From Phaeodactylibacter luteus (GTDB lineage: Bacteria > Bacteroidota > Bacteroidia > Chitinophagales > Saprospiraceae): a stretch of 64,000 nt of DNA. Position numbers and translations under genes: made by a program. This document shows positions 36,301 through 44,742 of this stretch, piece after piece; the first letter of the stretch is position 1, and each line of letters opens with the position of its first letter. The notes under the pieces were generated by a model. It worked only from the letters and a program-made list of their open reading frames with translations, was not told the origin of the DNA and did no database searches. The stretch lies in assembly GCF_007993045.1 (NCBI RefSeq), contig NZ_VOOR01000025.1:1-64000 (forward strand), written 5' to 3'.

Positions 36301-37215
36301 TGGTCCTACAGCCCGTTTTTTACGCCCCTGCTCTCCGATCAGCCGGTAGTCGAGGTGCCTGCTGCAGGGGAGAATACTTTTTATTTCCGCCTGACGGACC
36401 CCTTTGGGTGCGTGCAGTTAGACAGCGTGCAGGTAACCGGGAGCAGTGTGCAAGTGTTTGTCCCAGATCTGGTCCAAGCTTGTGCAGGGGACACGGCCAG
36501 GGTAGAGGTCGTGCCCCTCATTCCAGGGCAGGAGTTGGTATACCATTGGGAGCCGGAAGGGGCGCTGCTTTCGGGGCAGGGCACGCCTGTGGCTGTCCTC
36601 GCTGGCGCTGAAGATGTAGACCTAAGGGTGGAGATCATGGATCAGCTGGGGTGTTGGATAGAGCGGCTGGCCCGCATCCGGTTTTCCGAAGAAGGGGTAG
36701 CGGCAATGGCTTCTGCCCAGCCCATTGAGCTTTTCGAAGCTGGCACAGTGCAGCTGCAGGCCAATGAAGGGCCCGGGCTCACGTATTCTTGGCAGCCCCC
36801 CGGGCTATTGGACAACCCTTCCGCTGCGGCTCCTGTGGCTTTTATAGATACGACCACCTTGTTTACCGTTACGGTTGAGGGGCAAAACGGTTGCCGGGGC
36901 ACAGCAGCGGTATGGGTACGGGTGCTGACGGAATGCCTGCCGCCTTATATCTTTGTGCCGAATGCTTTCACCCCTGACGGGGACGGGCTGAACGATGAGC
37001 TGAAAGTATTGGGCGGTGCCATTGACGAAATGGAGTTCAGGGTTTATAACCGCTGGGGGGAAGAGGTTTTCTATTCGGACAACCCCGCCTATGGCTGGGA
37101 CGGGGCCTTCCGCGGGCAGCCCCTGCCCCCCGATGTCTATGGCTATTACCTGGAGGTGCGCTGCTTTAATGGCGATCTGTTCCAGGACAAGGGGAATATC
37201 ACCTTGCTGCGCTGA
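33361..37215 (+). CDS. Large secreted PKD-repeat protein with T9SS type B (gliding-motility) C-terminal domain
   Basis: About 1284 residues. A signal peptide (MLIRRLPLLIALLLGLSAPL) is followed by an N-terminal beta domain common in Bacteroidota adhesins (HIVGGEMTYTCLGG...), then PKD/Ig-like repeats, then the CHU_C domain: IFVPNAFTPDGDGLND, FRVYNRWGEEVFYS, GWDGAFRGQPLPPDVYGYY, ending ITLLR. It is likely exported by T9SS and held on the surface or released; a SprB-like adhesin role is an inference. A block of about 409 residues is repeated (starting near 34280 and 35506). The C1 peptidase gene starts 3 bp after the stop, so the two are probably co-transcribed. Confidence 0.9.
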   Translation: MLIRRLPLLIALLLGLSAPLRATHIVGGEMTYTCLGGDSYEIVLTVFRDCFNGNPNAWFDNPASIGIFNADNELLEQVLVPLMNNDTLSPVLNSPCLVVPPNVCVHTTTYRTVVELPPIPGGYQLAYQRCCRNQTIVNIVDPLDTGATFGVTLTEEALNACNSSPRFQEWPPIYICANEPIVFDQSATDSDGDSIVYRLCTPLTGADPEVPQPQPPNAPPYDEIVWVAPTYGEQNMLNGFPGGVPLQINGQTGLLTGLPNTIGQFVVGVCAEEYRDGVLLSTIRRDFQYNVGLCGVAEAAFAAPEVQCGSLTVSFENQSTGATGFEWQFNDPGNPGSVSSLPNPVYTFSDTGRYEVLLIAAPGEVCEDTFVQEVLLQPETLLPDFDLAITGCADTALAQASDQSTALFSSIIEREWLLEPQGQTAFGSSPSFAITASGEYNLTLFLTAANGCSAAVTRSFEVELLGDALGRDTLQACPGDSLFLNPAFNPSLAYSWEGPGIAAPSSPNPQVLPTGSGSYAVTITNAAGTCSFAGAVEVVVRPQVMPLAPADTLACTASFTLLGEAENGVSLSWYKDPELAQLIGEGSGVTVYPIGPQVYYLQGRDEAGCTGLDSVLVDGRAVRAVLTTVPAVCPGELATAVLINQQEGDTLSYQWSPEEHTVFGTQNAILYAALPSPGSYTYTVLTQNQYGCTRTDSVTFVQVDTASQAGFQTAQQCSGYNVQFASASTNAPLFLWQFGDPSNPNAFGAGASTAYTYPGPGTYTVRVTLPGYLSCPDTLYQEVVVGKPQVFPAFDFEVTACSDSIVLQLNDASQNLQSEIVMWEWALSNGLEATGPNPAFVIYESGDILARLRITSADGCIDEHTGLIPIAIPDPALPDTLLACPGTPISLNPSPVPGFAYTWSPSALFSDPTAPSPVVEADSTQHIQVVLEEEQGICRLERDILLQVPPQPAYVLSPDTAVCSPSVTLSVAASSGNSLAWSYSPFFTPLLSDQPVVEVPAAGENTFYFRLTDPFGCVQLDSVQVTGSSVQVFVPDLVQACAGDTARVEVVPLIPGQELVYHWEPEGALLSGQGTPVAVLAGAEDVDLRVEIMDQLGCWIERLARIRFSEEGVAAMASAQPIELFEAGTVQLQANEGPGLTYSWQPPGLLDNPSAAAPVAFIDTTTLFTVTVEGQNGCRGTAAVWVRVLTECLPPYIFVPNAFTPDGDGLNDELKVLGGAIDEMEFRVYNRWGEEVFYSDNPAYGWDGAFRGQPLPPDVYGYYLEVRCFNGDLFQDKGNITLLR

Positions 37216-37217
37216 AA

Positions 37218-38354
37218 ATGGCAAACTATTCATCAACAAATATGGAACGGATGTTAAAGCAAACAATTACAGGTGTACTGCTCACGATTGCGCTGGCTGT
37301 GCCCTTGCAGGCACAGTACGAATTCACTACTCAGCACGAGATTGCATGTACCCCAGTCAAGAATCAGCAGCGGACAGGGACATGCTGGAGTTTTTCCACC
37401 ATCTCTTTCATTGAGGCCGAACTGCTGCGTATGGGAGCCGAAGAGGCTGACCTTTCGGAAATGTATATGGTCCGGAATATTTATAAGGACAAGGCCCGGA
37501 ATTACATCTTGCGCCAAGGGAAAGCCAATTTTAGCCAGGGGAGCCTCAACCATGATGTGATGCGGGCATTCCGCATGGCAGGAGCTGTGCCCGAGCTGGT
37601 TTATTCCGGCCTATTGGAAGGGGAGCAGGTGCACGACCACAGCGAGATGGAGGCTGCGCTGAAAGGCCTGCTGGACGGGGTGCTGAGCACCGAGCGCCCA
37701 AGCCCCAAATGGCCAGCAGCGGTTGATGCCGTCATGGATGTTTATTTGGGGGCAGCCCCACAGGAGTTTGAAGTGGGAGGCCAGGCGTACACGCCTCAGT
37801 CTTATGCTGCTTCTCTGCCGGTCAGCCCAGATGATTATGTAAGCTTCTCTTCTTTTTCCCATCATCCGTTTTACAGCACGTTCATAGTTGAAGTGCCGGA
37901 TAACTATTCAAACGGCAGCTACTACAATTTGCCCCTAGACGAGCTGCAGGCTTTGGTGGATCATGCGCTGAGCAGTGGCTATACCGTAGCTTGGGATGGA
38001 GATGTGAGCGAGAAAGGCTTTAGTGCAGGGCATGGCCTGGCCATCCTCCCGGCCAATGAGCGGGCGGAAGGGCTGTTCGATGCCCCACAGAAGGAAGTAA
38101 AGGTGACACAGGCCAACCGTCAGGCTGCATTTGAGTCTTTTGCTACCACGGATGACCACCTCATGCACCTCACAGGTATTGCCAAGGACCAAAAAGGCAC
38201 CACGTATTACCTCACCAAAAACTCTTGGGGCGAGATCAGCGAGTACCGAGGTTTTCTTTATATGTCGGCCCCTTATTTCCGCATGAAAACGGTAGGTCTC
38301 ATGGTGCACAAGGATGCGGTGCCGAAGGAGCTCAGGGAGAAGCTGGGCTGGTAA
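37218..38354 (+). CDS. C1 family (bleomycin hydrolase/aminopeptidase C-like) cysteine peptidase
   Basis: About 378 residues with an N-terminal signal segment (MLKQTITGVLLTIALAVPLQ begins at 37251, a possible alternative start). The papain-fold active site is complete: Gln50 and Cys56 in KNQQRTGTCWSFS, His317 in HLMHLTGIA and Asn335 in KNSWG. The shape (SEMYMVRNIYKDKA, AWDGDVSEKGF) is that of bleomycin hydrolase/PepC, which is normally cytosolic; here export is predicted. It starts immediately after the T9SS protein and may process or turn over secreted proteins. No T9SS tail is present. Confidence 0.9.
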   Translation: MANYSSTNMERMLKQTITGVLLTIALAVPLQAQYEFTTQHEIACTPVKNQQRTGTCWSFSTISFIEAELLRMGAEEADLSEMYMVRNIYKDKARNYILRQGKANFSQGSLNHDVMRAFRMAGAVPELVYSGLLEGEQVHDHSEMEAALKGLLDGVLSTERPSPKWPAAVDAVMDVYLGAAPQEFEVGGQAYTPQSYAASLPVSPDDYVSFSSFSHHPFYSTFIVEVPDNYSNGSYYNLPLDELQALVDHALSSGYTVAWDGDVSEKGFSAGHGLAILPANERAEGLFDAPQKEVKVTQANRQAAFESFATTDDHLMHLTGIAKDQKGTTYYLTKNSWGEISEYRGFLYMSAPYFRMKTVGLMVHKDAVPKELREKLGW

Positions 38355-38429
38355 AGTTGATGCCCCCGGCGGCAATTTACAAGATACTTGCTGGGGGGCT
38401 CTGCCTGTATGGTGGCAGTTTTTGCCGCA

Positions 38430-38690
38430 AGGATGGGCCTGCCTAGCCTGCTTCGCGGGAGGGGGCCTGCCCCTGCCTTGAGGGCAGGTGCCGCTATGCT
38501 ACGGGGCTCGCTATCCGCTCGGCCCTGTCGGGCTTGCCACCCCTTCGCAGCGCTAGGCCAATGCCTGGCTAGAGCCCGAAAAGCTGAGAGCGTGTTGGGA
38601 TTTTGGCCTTCTAGTCGGGAAATTGCAGTTTGCAGACCGATTACTAAAGTCCCAACACGCTCCTAAACGCTTGCGATATTTGAGTTCACA
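38430..38690 (+). repeat. Family C repeat, copy C5, interrupted by element B2
   Basis: The core GCCTTGAGGGCAGGTGCCGC, ACGGGGCTCGCTATCCGCTC and CGCAGCGCTAGGCCAATGCC is intact. After GAAAAGCTGA the copy breaks at B2 (38588-38662) and resumes with CTAAACGCTTGCGATATTT. Copy C7 has the uninterrupted junction GAAAAGCATAAACGCCTGC. Confidence 0.7.
38588..38662. mobile_element. Family B non-autonomous element, copy B2 (internally deleted)
   Basis: A 75-bp element with 13-bp perfect ends GAGCGTGTTGGGA and TCCCAACACGCTC. Its left 30 or so bp equal the reversed right end of B1 (ATTTTGGCCTTCTAGTCG), and its right end equals the reversed left end of B1 (AGACCGATTACTAAAGTCCC). It is therefore B1 in inverse orientation with most of the interior lost. 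It sits inside repeat C5. Confidence 0.75.
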
Positions 38691-38773
38691 CCCGGCTGTT
38701 AAGAGTTGGTCGGCCAGCTGAAAAGGGCTTGCAGCGCAAGGCTCAGATAGGCTATAATTCGCAAAGGGAAAAC

Positions 38774-38807
38774 AAAAGCCGCTCCCCAACAAAGGGGAGC
38801 GGCTTTT
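38774..38807 (-). terminator. Strong bidirectional-looking intrinsic terminator
   Basis: A 14-bp perfect stem AAAAGCCGCTCCCC / GGGGAGCGGCTTTT with a 6-base loop (AACAAA). On the minus strand the stem ends in a T-run followed by GTTTTCCC. It lies 25 bp beyond the stop of the 1508-residue T9SS protein. Confidence 0.85.
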
Positions 38808-38832
38808 GATCTGCTGTTTCCAAAAGCAGGCG

Positions 38833-41800
38833 CTATCTCGCCAAAGTCACATCTCCTTGGAAAGGATCAAGCTCGAACCCATTAGGGCGGGCAACGCGGA
38901 TGCGGTAGTAATAGACCTCAGATGGCTGCGGCTTATCGTTGAACTGGCCGTCCCAGCCGGTTTCTGGAGTGTCGTTATCGTAAACCAGCTGCCCCCAGCG
39001 GTTGTACACCTTGAACTCCAAGACCTGGATCTGATCTGCATTGGCCTCTGCCAAGAAGTTGAAGAAGTCGTTCTGCATATCCCCATTAGGCGTAAAGGCA
39101 TTGGGCACATTGACATTGATCTCATCCACATCAATTTCCAGCTGTACGATATAAACGCAACCCTCGGGCGTAGTCACCTGCAGCATAAAGGTTTGAGTGC
39201 CAGCCTCAAGCAACTGGTAGCTGATCTGTTCCAGCCCTAAGCCGCTTCCGATGACCAGGTTGGAATCAGCCGTTACAGCCATCCAAGTGAAGGTGAGCTC
39301 CTCCGGGTTGAAATCCGACTCATAAATTGCAGTCAGGACGACTTCGTCCCCTTCGAAGAAAGTAGCACCGATGGAATCTTGGGAAATGTCGATGCCATCG
39401 AGCTGGAAGACAGGCTCCACCGCTATCTGTAACGAATCCGTGATGGTGGTGCAGCCGCCGCCGCTCACGTAGGTGAGGGTATAGGTCGTAGTATCTGTCG
39501 GGCTGACGGTAACGGGGGCGCCCTCGTAAGTCGTTCCATCGCTGCCGCTCCAGAAGAATTCATCTTCCGGGCTGCCGCCAAACACCTCGACATTGAGGTT
39601 AGTGGACTCGCCAAAGCAGAGGTCGAACTCGTCCGGGAAAAGGTCGAGCATGACCTCGCCGATCACATTGATGGTAATGCTGTCTTGAACAGGGGTACAG
39701 GAGCCATTGTCAGCTATCACATAGTAGGTAGTCGTTTCAGCAGGTGTTACCACCGGCTGCGGATCGGTGGAGGTGTAAGCTGGGTCAGAGGCGGTCCAAG
39801 TGTAAGTGCTGTTGCCATCAGAAGCGGTGTTCAGCTCGACGCTTTCGCCCAGGCAAATGATGCTGATGGTGTTCAGCTGCAGCACAGGATCGGGGATGAC
39901 ATTCACGTTGGCAATGGCATTGAAGTCGCAGCCTTCCTGTTCTATCAAGACCTCATACCGGCCGCTTGCAGGGGAAGCAGTAGGCGCAAAGCAATCGTTG
40001 CAGCTCAGGTTGCTGCCCGTCCATTCAAAAGACTCGTACTCTCCGGTGATCTCCAGCTGAAAACTGACGGCTTGCCCCACACAGACCAGGGTATCCGCAG
40101 GGGTTATGCTGGCCACAGGAGGTTCCTGTACCAACAAGAGGATGGAAGCGGTATCTGTACAGCCCCGGTTGGTCGTGATGCGCACATACTCGAAGGTGTC
40201 GATCACGGTGAGCACCAAGTTCCAAAGGCTGTCCGGGGTCTCTTGCCCCGGGCCGGCTTGCCACTCAGCGCTGAGGTCGGGGAAGAAGGACGGCTCGTAA
40301 GTGTTAGAGCGCAGGGTGACAATCTCCCCTGCGCAGTATTTGTCCTTCGCGGGGTCAGCGATAATTTCGCTATCCGGTATAGAATCTACGCGGATATAGA
40401 TGGAGTCGAAAACTTGACAGTCGCCTGCGTTGAATGAGCCAAAGTACCAGCCGGAGACCTCAGGGCTGGCAGAGACTGTCAGGCCGGTAGTATCGCTTAG
40501 GGTCCCGTTGTTGGGGCTCCAGGTAATATCAGTTGCCGCACCATTCAAAATATCTGCTTGTAGGTTGACCACATCGCCCAAGCAGATCTCCACGCTGTCT
40601 CTGGCCGGTGCGACAATATCAATATCAGCCGGTACGACAGTCACCGTTACTTCGCCGATTTGGGAGCAGGCACCGTTGCCGCTTTCCGCAAATAGCTGGT
40701 AGGTAGTGGTGACATCCGGGGTGGCCGTGGCGTGTGCGATCGAAGCATCATCCAAGCCTGTGGCCGGAGTCCACTCAAAGGTCGTTGTCGTTAGCTGTGG
40801 GTCGATGAAGCTAGCCAGCTGTACGCTATAATTTTGGCAGATGATGGTATCCGCTGCCACGTCAGGGAAGTCGAAGGGGGATACGTCAATGTTGACCGTG
40901 TCCTGCACTACGCAGCCCGCGACGTCTACCGAGACGATATAGTCCGTGCTGACTTCCGGTGTAGCGATAGGGTTGGGGGCGTTGGGGTCGTTCAGCCCGA
41001 TGGCAGGCGCCCACTGTAGGTTTTGGTCGCCGACGTTGTTGGTCGACGAAAGCTGTACCTGATCGCCCTGGCAAATGAAGACAGTATCAACGGGTGTTGC
41101 GGCAATGTTGGGGTCTACCAATTGGAGGAAGATGGAGTCATTGGCGACACAAGGGCCTACGATGCCTTCTACGTACACCCACTGCGACATTTGCGGAGAA
41201 GCAGAAGGGGAGGCGCCTGTCGGCTCATCGAATACGCTTACCGGAGACCAGAAGTAGGAGCTTGCTCCATTGACGGACAGCACAAGCGAACTGTCTGCAC
41301 AGACGAGCGCGGTATCCTGCGGTATATCGATATTTACGGAGATTTCATCACGGATTTCCACAACCAGGGTGGTATAGACGACTTCGCCGCACCCAAAGTC
41401 ATTGCTCAGCACGATGATGAGGGTCTCTGTTTCCTCCATTTCCATATCCGTGAGGGTCGTCAACGGGAATGAGATTTCGGACTGCCCGGGCTCGAAAAGG
41501 ACTTCGTCGGGGATATCCAGGATGTAGTCTTCTCCATTGTCGGCAGTACCGCTGATGGTCACTTTAAAGGTCGTACTGTCTTCTACGGGCTGGTTCAGGG
41601 AGATGACGACAAAGTCTTCTTGGTCTGTGCAGTTTTCTACAAGGTAGTCAATCCCAGAAGAGAACTGAACGCCCAGGTTAGGAGTGCCCCCTTTGAGTTC
41701 AGAGACAAACACGCCGGAGTCGTAGGAGGAATCGCCCCGGTCGGCAATAGCCAGCTTCAGGTGGTAGGTATTGCAAGGCTGTACGGGGGTAGAGGCCGTC

Positions 41801-43359
41801 AGGCTCTTTTTGACTCCTAGGAAATCAGAGGTCAGGCCATCGTACTGTAGGCTGAGCCCATCGGTGTTGTTGCGGTAGAACTCCCAGTTTTCCAGGTTGT
41901 TCACGCTGTTGATCTGTACGGGCGTCTGAATGCCGTTCGGCAGCACTGCGATATTTTGTTGGTTGTTCATGTTGGGGTCTCCTACAATGCCTGGGCCGGA
42001 GACCAGGAAGGCAAAGATATCGTTGAAGCCATCGCCTACGAATTCCGGGTACTCTTCCGAGCCAAAAACGTACTCAAAGGAGAGCTCATCGGTCGTGACA
42101 AAAACGTCGAGTTCTACCACGCAGGCATTTTCCGAAAGGGTAGCGTCGCCAAAGACACCGGATAGGTAATCCAGGTCGTCATCTCCAGGGGCTTGGTTGT
42201 TGGAATTGAAATTGCCGCCGCCCCCGTCGTTGTTAGGCCCGATGGCCCAGCTCGTCGTTCCGGTAGTGAGGAGGAGCCCCCGCTCCAGCCCAAGGTCGGT
42301 ATTATCCCCGGCTTCAAAGGTGCCGTAAGAGACATCCGGGCAGTTGATGTCTGTGATGGTCGCGGTAACACTTGGGGTAGAGACAAACTCCACGATATCC
42401 TCTTCGGTAGCGTTATCGTTGATGACGACAGGCGTGTAGGGGTCACATTCTTGGCTGCACTGCCAAGACCCCTGAAAGCCTTCGAAAGAAGTTTGTGCAT
42501 CAGAGGTAAAAACGACGGTCAGGCAACCGCTTGAGGCGCGCACCTCGTAGCAGACGGCCCCTCCGCCTTCGTCGGTTACAAAGTCGCTGCCGCCTATATC
42601 AGCGATGAATACCCCCTGATCAGCGCTCGGCCCGTCATAAAAAGTAAGGACATCGGTAGGGATGAAGCCGCCCTGCTCAATATTGTAATAATCGAGGGTG
42701 AAGATGATACATTCATTGGGCTGGTCTGGGCAGATGTTGAACTCGAAGTTCTCGTTGTTGCCATAGTCCCCGTCTGGCCCGCCGCTGTCAAAAAGGATGC
42801 CGGTACAAGCCGTAGAGCCCCCCTCGTCGATATTGCTGGCCGGCTCCATTTCGTCTACACAAACCTGGAAAGTGCCCCAGTTGGGTGTTGCGGTAGCGCT
42901 ATAGTCAGAAATACGTAGGTAGTAAGTTACGTTCGGCGTTAAGCCCATGATGTCTAGCTCCACAAAATCGCTCCCTTCTTCTGCGCTCTCACAGTCCAGT
43001 TCTGCCAAGTTGTCAAAGGCGCACAGGCCCCGGTAGATGGCTACCTGTGGGTTGGTCATGCCCGCTGCGCCCATGCCATCAGCCAGGCCGGTCACGGTTA
43101 TGGTGTAGTCAAAGATGGTATCAGAGGTCGTAAAAGCAAACCACACATCATTGCCGACAATGCCCCCATTGAAGCAATCCGGGATGTTGCCAAAGCCGAT
43201 GTCGCTTGGTGTTGCGCCCACATTCGTGAAAAATGTAGTGTCTGGGCAGGCTGGCGCTACGCCTAAATCGATTACACCTGCACAGTCGTCATTTACAGGT
43301 TGGGCGAGCAAGGCAAATGGGAGTACGAAAAATGCCAGGAAAGCGTACTTCTTCATCAT
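38833..43359 (-). CDS. Giant choice-of-anchor L / CUB-like T9SS-secreted protein
   Basis: About 1508 residues. A signal peptide (MMKKYAFLAFFVLPFALLAQ) is followed by a pre-peptidase-like domain (about 20-170), a CUB-like domain (about 185-305: LTFYDGPSADQGVFIADIGG), a choice-of-anchor L domain (about 310-575: LERGLLLTTG, SFEYVFGSEEYPEFVG, NDIFAFLVSGPGI), a Calx-beta-like part, and repeated Ig-like modules each ending near 'SP..GL.D'. It closes with the gliding-motility C-terminal domain (NVPNAFTPNGDMQNDFF, FKVYNRWGQLVYDN, GDVTLAR). It is probably a surface or released adhesin. It is a single gene with a strong terminator at its 3' end. Confidence 0.9.
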   Translation of the reverse strand: MMKKYAFLAFFVLPFALLAQPVNDDCAGVIDLGVAPACPDTTFFTNVGATPSDIGFGNIPDCFNGGIVGNDVWFAFTTSDTIFDYTITVTGLADGMGAAGMTNPQVAIYRGLCAFDNLAELDCESAEEGSDFVELDIMGLTPNVTYYLRISDYSATATPNWGTFQVCVDEMEPASNIDEGGSTACTGILFDSGGPDGDYGNNENFEFNICPDQPNECIIFTLDYYNIEQGGFIPTDVLTFYDGPSADQGVFIADIGGSDFVTDEGGGAVCYEVRASSGCLTVVFTSDAQTSFEGFQGSWQCSQECDPYTPVVINDNATEEDIVEFVSTPSVTATITDINCPDVSYGTFEAGDNTDLGLERGLLLTTGTTSWAIGPNNDGGGGNFNSNNQAPGDDDLDYLSGVFGDATLSENACVVELDVFVTTDELSFEYVFGSEEYPEFVGDGFNDIFAFLVSGPGIVGDPNMNNQQNIAVLPNGIQTPVQINSVNNLENWEFYRNNTDGLSLQYDGLTSDFLGVKKSLTASTPVQPCNTYHLKLAIADRGDSSYDSGVFVSELKGGTPNLGVQFSSGIDYLVENCTDQEDFVVISLNQPVEDSTTFKVTISGTADNGEDYILDIPDEVLFEPGQSEISFPLTTLTDMEMEETETLIIVLSNDFGCGEVVYTTLVVEIRDEISVNIDIPQDTALVCADSSLVLSVNGASSYFWSPVSVFDEPTGASPSASPQMSQWVYVEGIVGPCVANDSIFLQLVDPNIAATPVDTVFICQGDQVQLSSTNNVGDQNLQWAPAIGLNDPNAPNPIATPEVSTDYIVSVDVAGCVVQDTVNIDVSPFDFPDVAADTIICQNYSVQLASFIDPQLTTTTFEWTPATGLDDASIAHATATPDVTTTYQLFAESGNGACSQIGEVTVTVVPADIDIVAPARDSVEICLGDVVNLQADILNGAATDITWSPNNGTLSDTTGLTVSASPEVSGWYFGSFNAGDCQVFDSIYIRVDSIPDSEIIADPAKDKYCAGEIVTLRSNTYEPSFFPDLSAEWQAGPGQETPDSLWNLVLTVIDTFEYVRITTNRGCTDTASILLLVQEPPVASITPADTLVCVGQAVSFQLEITGEYESFEWTGSNLSCNDCFAPTASPASGRYEVLIEQEGCDFNAIANVNVIPDPVLQLNTISIICLGESVELNTASDGNSTYTWTASDPAYTSTDPQPVVTPAETTTYYVIADNGSCTPVQDSITINVIGEVMLDLFPDEFDLCFGESTNLNVEVFGGSPEDEFFWSGSDGTTYEGAPVTVSPTDTTTYTLTYVSGGGCTTITDSLQIAVEPVFQLDGIDISQDSIGATFFEGDEVVLTAIYESDFNPEELTFTWMAVTADSNLVIGSGLGLEQISYQLLEAGTQTFMLQVTTPEGCVYIVQLEIDVDEINVNVPNAFTPNGDMQNDFFNFLAEANADQIQVLEFKVYNRWGQLVYDNDTPETGWDGQFNDKPQPSEVYYYRIRVARPNGFELDPFQGDVTLAR

Positions 43360-43726
43360 AAGTCTAGTGTGATGTGCGTGTTGCGAAAGTATATGTACTG
43401 AAAGGGAGCTGTAATGCTGGCACAGCCGGGCATTGCGAGCCCTTTTGCCTACAGCGTGTAGTTTTTATTTTCAGCAACTAAAGTAGGGAATACGAGCGTA
43501 ATTGCGGCAGGTTGATGTTATTTTGTTCCGTATTTGACGCATACTGCCCATTTTTTTTAGGCTAGTGCCTTAAGTCATAAATCTCTGATACTTAAGCTGG
43601 AGTTATTTTCCGGCTAATCAAGGCGAAGGTTCGCGACTTTAGCCCGAGCTAAAGGAGCGGTTCTTTAACGAAGAGTAGGCGGAAAAGAACGAAACTTGGG
43701 GTGTCAAGGATTCATGGCTTGAGGCA
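43360..43726. other. Intergenic stretch with element A2
   Basis: The first 200 bp should carry the promoter of the leftward 1508-residue gene; no confident box is called. The remainder is family A copy A2. No gene was seen. Confidence 0.5.
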
Positions 43727-43730
43727 CTAA
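43562..43730. mobile_element. Family A non-autonomous element, copy A2
   Basis: A 161-bp element (43566-43726) with imperfect ends TGCCTTAAGTCATAAATC and GGATTCATGGCTTGAGGCA, flanked by CTAG on the left and CTAA on the right. Internal stems TTTTCCGGCTA / TAGGCGGAAAA and TTTAGC-ccga-GCTAAA match A3. The right flank CTA is the TAG stop of the cytochrome c gene. Confidence 0.75.
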
Positions 43731-44134
43731 TCCTCCGAGCAGTTGGCCAAGGCTTTTTTGACCTCACCGTATGTCATGTAGCCATAGTCGTTCCCCCAAG
43801 AGTGGTTGATGTAGTTGATGACGTTGGTGATCTCAAAGTCCGACAGCGCGCCAATCCCCTCCATCGGGTTGTTGTAAGTGGTGCCATTGACGACTACTTC
43901 GCCCTCCATGCCGTAGCGGATAATACAAGCCAGGGCCTCCTGGTGCTGGGCAACATAGTCGGCACCTGCCAGGGGCGGGATGTTGCCGGCCAGCCCGCTG
44001 CCATCGTCCATATGGCAGCTGGCGCAAAAGTTCTGGTAAAGGATGCGCCCCTGCTTGTAGGGGTCGTCCCTGCAGCTGGCCAGGATGAATAGTGTGCCGA
44101 AACTAATGCTGAGCAGTAGCGTCTTCCATTTCAT
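43727..44134 (-). CDS. c-type cytochrome lipoprotein
   Basis: About 135 residues. The lipoprotein signal peptide ends at ILASC. One class I haem motif, CASCH, lies in LYQNFCASCHMDDGSGL; the PLAGADYVAQ and NPMEGIGALSDFEITNVINY blocks are typical of small mono-haem cytochromes, with a candidate axial Met in NPM. It is a periplasmic electron carrier. Its start overlaps the end of the SCO gene by 32 bp, so the two are co-transcribed. Its TAG stop lies at the edge of family A element A2. Confidence 0.88.
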   Translation of the reverse strand: MKWKTLLLSISFGTLFILASCRDDPYKQGRILYQNFCASCHMDDGSGLAGNIPPLAGADYVAQHQEALACIIRYGMEGEVVVNGTTYNNPMEGIGALSDFEITNVINYINHSWGNDYGYMTYGEVKKALANCSED

Positions 44135-44732
44135 GAAGCAAGGTTTCTATGTCTTTGATAAATTGCCCGACCTCTTCGGGGGAAGTGCCGTTGCAGTAAC
44201 TCCTGATGTAGCCCTTTGGCCCCACGAGCGTGAAACGGCCGCTGTGGTCAAACCCATCGGGCAGGTTTTGGTCTTCTACCACAAGATTGTAGTAGTCATC
44301 AGCCATATCGTAAAGGCTGTCTTTGTCCCCGGTCACGAAATGCCACTTCCCGGGGATAGCCCCCAGGTTTTCTGCATAAGTTTTGAGGCGGGGCACGGTA
44401 TCCCGCCCAGGGTCTATGGTGTGTGAGAGGAGGAGCAGCCGGCTGTCGCCACTGAAATGGCGCTGTATCCGCAGCATCTGTTGTGCCATGACCGGGCAGA
44501 TGGTCGGGCAGGAGGTGAAAAAGAAGTCCGCCACATAAGCCTTGCCCGCAAAGGTAGCGCGGCTGACCGGCATGCTGTCCTGATTGACAAAGCTGAAATC
44601 CGGTACAGGGAGGAAGCTCCCCCTGTCATCCTTAGGGCTGAGTATGGGCAGCTCCGCCTGTTGTTGGCAGGCAGTTGAAAAAAGGAGCAGCAGGCTTAGG
44701 GCTAAACCCAGTTTTGAAAAAGGGCGCATCAT
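44103..44732 (-). CDS. SCO1/SenC family copper-dependent assembly protein
   Basis: About 209 residues with a lipoprotein signal (LLLFSTAC). A thioredoxin-like fold carries the copper ligands CPTIC (CxxxC) in FFFTSCPTICPVM and the distal His in FDHSGRF. SCO proteins deliver copper to the CuA site of cytochrome c oxidase or reduce its cysteines. It lies between ChaN-like (10 bp upstream) and cytochrome c (overlapping), consistent with a respiratory or metal-handling operon. Confidence 0.93.
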   Translation of the reverse strand: MMRPFSKLGLALSLLLLFSTACQQQAELPILSPKDDRGSFLPVPDFSFVNQDSMPVSRATFAGKAYVADFFFTSCPTICPVMAQQMLRIQRHFSGDSRLLLLSHTIDPGRDTVPRLKTYAENLGAIPGKWHFVTGDKDSLYDMADDYYNLVVEDQNLPDGFDHSGRFTLVGPKGYIRSYCNGTSPEEVGQFIKDIETLLHEMEDATAQH

Positions 44733-44742
44733 GGATTAATGG

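Larger units (their letters stand above)
38355..38832. other. Gene-free stretch: nested C5/B2 repeats and a terminator
   Basis: Holds family C copy C5 with family B element B2 inserted in it, then spacer and the terminator at 38774-38807. No gene is supported. Confidence 0.6.

Noticed and set aside
38388-38666. Recurring peptide GAAMLRGSLSARPC...FAALGQC in several short frames (also near 5500, 15800, 31700, 47900)
   Set aside because: It is a translation of family C repeats, not a protein family; frames lack starts, context and codon bias.
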